Source: Bacteroidales bacterium
GTDB lineage: Bacteria; Bacteroidota; Bacteroidia; Bacteroidales; JAAUTT01
Reading direction: 5' to 3'
Assembly (NCBI GenBank): GCA_012031335.1
Contig: JAAUTT010000106.1
Span: 1-9,561, forward strand
DNA: 9,561 nucleotides
This document shows, one piece after another, positions 6,963-9,561 of this stretch. Every line of letters starts with the position of its first letter. Position 1 is the first letter of the stretch. The notes under the pieces were generated by a model. The model did no database searches, was not told the origin of the DNA, and saw only the letters and a list, made by a program, of their open reading frames with translations. Both the position numbers and the translations under genes were made by a program.

Positions 6963-7808
6963 TTATTTAAGTTTCTGAATATCATTTCTCAGTTCATCCA
7001 GGCGATTGATGATATGCATATATAGCTCTCCGGAGTCTTTTCCTTTCAGTTTAATTTCCTGCAATTCTTTGCTGAGTTCGTTCTGCGATTCTTCCATACT
7101 ATTCATGATCACCCCTATAAAAAGATTCATAATGATCATGGCTCCGATCAATATAAAACTTGCAAAATAGGCAAAGGGCCATATCGTAAGTATTTGGGCA
7201 TTTTCATCTTGATTTCCTCCGTATAACTGTGTGTTCATTATGTCGGTCCAGCCTTCGAGCGTAATAACTTTAAAAAGTGTTATCATGGTATGATGAAGAT
7301 TTCCAAAATGTACCGGATCGGAGTCTCCGAAAAGAAAAACACCCACAACCGCATACACATAGAAGAGTATTATTAGTAAAAGAATAACATAACCCATTGA
7401 AGGAATGCTTTTAAGTAAAGCACCGATTAAAAGCCTCAGTTTTGGAAAAAGGGTAATCATCCGCAAAATTCTCAAAACTCTTACGATACGGACAGCAGCA
7501 ACAAAGTGGGTATCAATTGCAGGGATAAGACAGATTGCAACGATCAGAAAATCGAAAACATTCCATGGGTCTTTGAAAAAGTTCCATGGTCGTTTGCCTT
7601 CTGCAATTATTTTTAAAGTAATTTCAATTGTAAAAAAGGCAATTATCAGTTTGTCGATAAAAATAAGCTGGTTTCGCAACCTGGTAGCAATCTCAGGGTA
7701 TGTTTCAATACCAATAATTACTGCGGATACTAAAATTAATATGAAAATAAATCCTTTAAAAAATCGGTGATTTATTACTCTGCCGGAAAAATGTGTTAGC
7801 AAATCCAT
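6963..7808 (-). CDS. Single-domain voltage-gated cation channel (BacNav/Cav-like), filter TLEGWTD
   Basis: This encodes 281 residues with the six-helix plan of NaChBac-type channels that assemble as tetramers in the inner membrane. S1 is about 17-34, S2 48-69 and S3 84-98 (WNVFDFLIV). S4 is 103-120 with gating arginines 107, 110, 113 and 116 spaced by three. S5 is 138-160, the pore helix ends at 182, and S6 is about 211-236. The selectivity filter is T183-L184-E185-G186-W187-T188-D189. Known sodium-selective members have LESW; Gly after Glu plus the trailing TD resembles domain I of animal Cav channels (TMEGWTD) and the calcium-selective prokaryotic CavMr. Calcium or mixed permeability is therefore plausible but inferred. 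A charged C-terminal helix (about 237-281) looks like the tetramerising coiled coil of the family. The start is 6 bp after the terC stop (TAA-AGGTTT-ATG), so it is translationally linked to terC. Confidence 0.93.
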   Translation of the reverse strand: MDLLTHFSGRVINHRFFKGFIFILILVSAVIIGIETYPEIATRLRNQLIFIDKLIIAFFTIEITLKIIAEGKRPWNFFKDPWNVFDFLIVAICLIPAIDTHFVAAVRIVRVLRILRMITLFPKLRLLIGALLKSIPSMGYVILLLIILFYVYAVVGVFLFGDSDPVHFGNLHHTMITLFKVITLEGWTDIMNTQLYGGNQDENAQILTIWPFAYFASFILIGAMIIMNLFIGVIMNSMEESQNELSKELQEIKLKGKDSGELYMHIINRLDELRNDIQKLK

Positions 7809-7814
7809 AAACCT

Positions 7815-8744
7815 TTAATTTGAAGATGTGTTACTTTTAGGTTTAATGCGAAATGATAATATGACACTGGCTGTAATTACAAAGGCAATAACCAATAACG
7901 ACCATTCGATGGGTATTTTATAAATATCGATGAGCAGCATTTTTATTCCAACAAAAATCAGCACTATTGCCAAACCATAGCTTAACAGCCAAAAGCGGTG
8001 AACAATGCCTGCCAGCGCAAAATACAAAGAACGGAGTCCTAATATGGCAAAAACATTGGATGTATAAACAATAAACTGATCCTGTGTTATGGCAAGAATT
8101 GCCGGTATACTATCGACAGCGAAAACAAGGTCGGTAGTTTCTATTAATATAAGCACCAGAAAAAGTGGGGTAGCAAAACTTTTCCCCTCCAACTTAACAA
8201 AAAATTTATCCTGATGCATTTGTGCCGTGACTGGCATAAATCTTTTGAAAAATCGTATTACAGGATTTTTATCAGGTTCAATCTTAGCCTTGTTGTGGCT
8301 AAACATTTTAAAACCTGTATAAATTAAAATTGCTCCAAAGAAATAAATTGTAAAGTGAAATCTCTCGATCAGAGCCACTCCTGCAAAAATAAATATAACT
8401 CTCATTATCAATGCCCCCAGAATGCCCCAGAAAAGAACCTTGTGCTGGTATTGAGGAGGTACCTGAAAATAGGTAAAGATCATGATAAAGACAAAGATAT
8501 TATCGACGCTAAGCGATTTCTCAATCAGGTATCCTGTTAAAAATTCCAGCGCCTGTTGTTCGCCTCTCCAAAAGTAAAGTATTACGTTGAATGCCATGGC
8601 AAGTATCACCCAGACTACTGTCCAGGTCATGGCTTCCTTAAAACTGACAACATGCGCGTTACGGTGAAAAACTCCCAGATCGAGCGCCAGCATTATCAAT
8701 ACAAATGCATTAAAAGCTATCCAAAAAATAAGTGCGGTTTCCAT
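7815..8744 (-). CDS. TerC/Alx family membrane protein
   Basis: This encodes 309 residues, complete, with about nine hydrophobic segments (roughly 3-23, 40-58, 66-90, 107-125, 131-147, 191-215, 227-243, 254-271 and 282-299). Family signatures are present: EKSLSVDNIFVF with Glu75, Asp81 and Asn82; ETTDLVFAVDSIPAIL with Glu202, Asp205 and Asp211; and YTSNVFAILGLRSLYF with Asn230. These acidic intramembrane residues are the likely metal path. Characterised relatives handle manganese: E. coli Alx exports Mn2+, and Bacillus TerC proteins help metalate secreted enzymes. Several bacterial relatives are controlled by the yybP-ykoY manganese riboswitch; I do not see that motif in the leader here, which instead holds a long hairpin (8805-8847). 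It is the first gene of a two-gene unit with the voltage-gated channel downstream. The family is sure; the substrate metal is inferred. Confidence 0.95.
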   Translation of the reverse strand: METALIFWIAFNAFVLIMLALDLGVFHRNAHVVSFKEAMTWTVVWVILAMAFNVILYFWRGEQQALEFLTGYLIEKSLSVDNIFVFIMIFTYFQVPPQYQHKVLFWGILGALIMRVIFIFAGVALIERFHFTIYFFGAILIYTGFKMFSHNKAKIEPDKNPVIRFFKRFMPVTAQMHQDKFFVKLEGKSFATPLFLVLILIETTDLVFAVDSIPAILAITQDQFIVYTSNVFAILGLRSLYFALAGIVHRFWLLSYGLAIVLIFVGIKMLLIDIYKIPIEWSLLVIAFVITASVILSFRIKPKSNTSSN

Positions 8745-8804
8745 TTAATTTTCTTGTTTTAACACCAAGGGCAGTAGATTTGTTTAACTATTGAACGCCT
8801 TTGC

Positions 8805-8847
8805 TCATCAAAATGCTTTATTCGTTCATAAAGTGTCATTTTGATGA
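8805..8847. repeat. 43-nt nested inverted repeat (long hairpin) upstream of terC
   Basis: The outer arms TCATCAAAATG (8805-8815) and CATTTTGATGA (8837-8847) pair perfectly over 11 bp. Inside them CTTTAT (8816-8821) and ATAAAG (8828-8833) pair over 6 bp around the loop TCGTTC, with TGT (8834-8836) as the only unpaired bulge. It lies 61-103 bp upstream of the terC ATG in the terC/phosphatase divergent region. On the plus strand TCTTTT follows, as in an intrinsic terminator, but no plus-strand gene ends here. Alternatives are a structured terC leader or a dyad operator. Confidence 0.7.
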
Positions 8848-8888
8848 TCTTTTAATAAATTCTTAAGCTACAGTATTCTTCGGGTTGT

Positions 8889-8896
8889 TATATTTG
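8889..8896 (+). promoter_or_regulatory. Candidate -7 element for the alkaline phosphatase gene
   Basis: TATATTTG matches TAnnTTTG exactly, but it would leave a leader of about 110 nt before the ATG at 9013 and has no clear -33 box. A second candidate is TTG (8953-8955), 21 bases, then TATATTTC (8977-8984), which has one mismatch but better spacing and a shorter leader. I cannot choose between them. No Pho-type box was identified. Confidence 0.35.
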
Positions 8897-9012
8897 TTGC
8901 AAACCTTGCCCGATAATAAAATGAAATATTCATGATACAGGAATAGCACCCATTGGTGTTGAAGTCCAATCTAATGTATATTTCACACGACTTATAAATA
9001 AATTGTGTATCT

Positions 9013-9561
9013 ATGAAAAATCTATTTGTTTCTGTCTTAATTCTATGCTGTATTTCCGGTCATGTATCAGCTCAGAATCCTAATAACAGTAAAAAGCAGG
9101 TAAAGAATATAATTATGCTTATTCCCGATGGAACCAGCATGGATGTTATATCCTTATCGCGCTGGTATAAATTTGGCATATGCGATCAGGATGCATGCTG
9201 GCTGAATATCGATCCCTACATCTGCGGGCTGGTAAAAACACATTCTTCGGATGCACCCATAGGTGATTCGGCTCCTACGGGCAGCACATATGCAACCGGA
9301 TACCTGTCGCAGAGCGGCTTTGTTGCTACATATCCTGCTTCCTCCGGAAAAGCAAGAGACCTGGTGACTGTTGATCCCACACGATCGTATCAGCCCATGT
9401 ATACAATCCTCGAAGCTGCAAAGCTAAGTGGCAAATCAACAGGACTGGTAGTTACATGTCAGTTTACACATGCCACTCCTGCCGATTTCTCGGCGCATAC
9501 TCCTGATCGGGATAAATATTTCGATATTGCCAAACAAATGGTGTATAACAGATTGAACGTG
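9013..9561 (+). CDS. Secreted alkaline phosphatase (PhoA family), 3' end beyond window
   Basis: The ATG at 9013 opens a frame that stays open to the right edge; 183 residues are visible, about a third of the usual length. The signal peptide is MKNLF plus a hydrophobic stretch to VSA-Q (residues 18-21), so the enzyme is periplasmic or outer. Family motifs appear in the proper order: IPDGTS with metal ligand Asp39; GDSAPTGSTYATG with Asp85-Ser86-Ala87 matching the nucleophile triplet DSA of E. coli PhoA; and THATPADFSAH with His153 and Thr155 at the metal site equivalent to Asp153/Thr155 of E. coli. The later His and Asp metal ligands lie outside the window. It would release phosphate from phosphomonoesters. 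It is transcribed divergently from terC. A functional tie (metalation of the exported enzyme by TerC) is conceivable but rests on adjacency only. Confidence 0.93.
   Translation, partial: MKNLFVSVLILCCISGHVSAQNPNNSKKQVKNIIMLIPDGTSMDVISLSRWYKFGICDQDACWLNIDPYICGLVKTHSSDAPIGDSAPTGSTYATGYLSQSGFVATYPASSGKARDLVTVDPTRSYQPMYTILEAAKLSGKSTGLVVTCQFTHATPADFSAHTPDRDKYFDIAKQMVYNRLNV

Noticed and set aside
8745..8880. yybP-ykoY manganese riboswitch upstream of terC
   Set aside because: I looked for the GGGGAGUA-type conserved segments on the terC strand and did not find them; the only strong structure is the simple long hairpin.

Overview
The window looks like part of a Bacteroidota (Bacteroidetes) chromosome. 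It is AT-rich, has several TAnnTTTG-type -7 elements and few strong Shine-Dalgarno sites, and carries families typical of that phylum: short lipoproteins, a SPOR-domain protein, the long PurF-like amidotransferase, and Tat-exported Gfo/Idh/MocA oxidoreductase plus sugar isomerase. Protein style suggests Bacteroidales/Marinilabiliales-like bacteria, but this is an impression and not a placement.

Layout, left to right. On the minus strand, 1-1381 holds most of a large lipoprotein that runs off the left edge. Divergent from it on the plus strand are a small LEA14-like lipoprotein (1489-1941), a secreted SPOR-domain protein (2008-2474) and, 10 bp later, a PurF-type amidophosphoribosyltransferase homologue (2485-4432). 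A hairpin at 4465-4493 separates this block from a convergent minus-strand pair: a Tat-exported sugar-phosphate isomerase/epimerase-like protein (4511-5349) and a Tat-exported Gfo/Idh/MocA oxidoreductase (5367 to about 6693). Next comes a tight minus-strand pair, TerC/Alx membrane protein (7815-8744) followed after 6 bp by a single-domain voltage-gated cation channel (6963-7808). Divergent from terC, an alkaline phosphatase starts at 9013 and runs off the right edge.

The main oddity is that the left two thirds carries seven single-base frame breaks in five genes, six of them in homopolymer runs, and one gene also lacks a start codon where its Tat signal begins. When the frame is corrected, every protein continues smoothly with conserved motifs on both sides. 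I therefore read these as probable sequencing or assembly errors, not decayed genes, and I annotate each gene over its whole corrected span. The right third (6963-9561) reads cleanly.

I see no CRISPR array, phage, transposon, tRNA or rRNA, and no defence or conflict system. The parts most worth biological attention are the terC-channel operon with a eukaryotic-Cav-like selectivity filter (TLEGWTD), which suggests a divalent-cation module, and the Tat-exported oxidoreductase/isomerase pair, which suggests periplasmic sugar oxidation chemistry. A 43-nt hairpin upstream of terC is unexplained.
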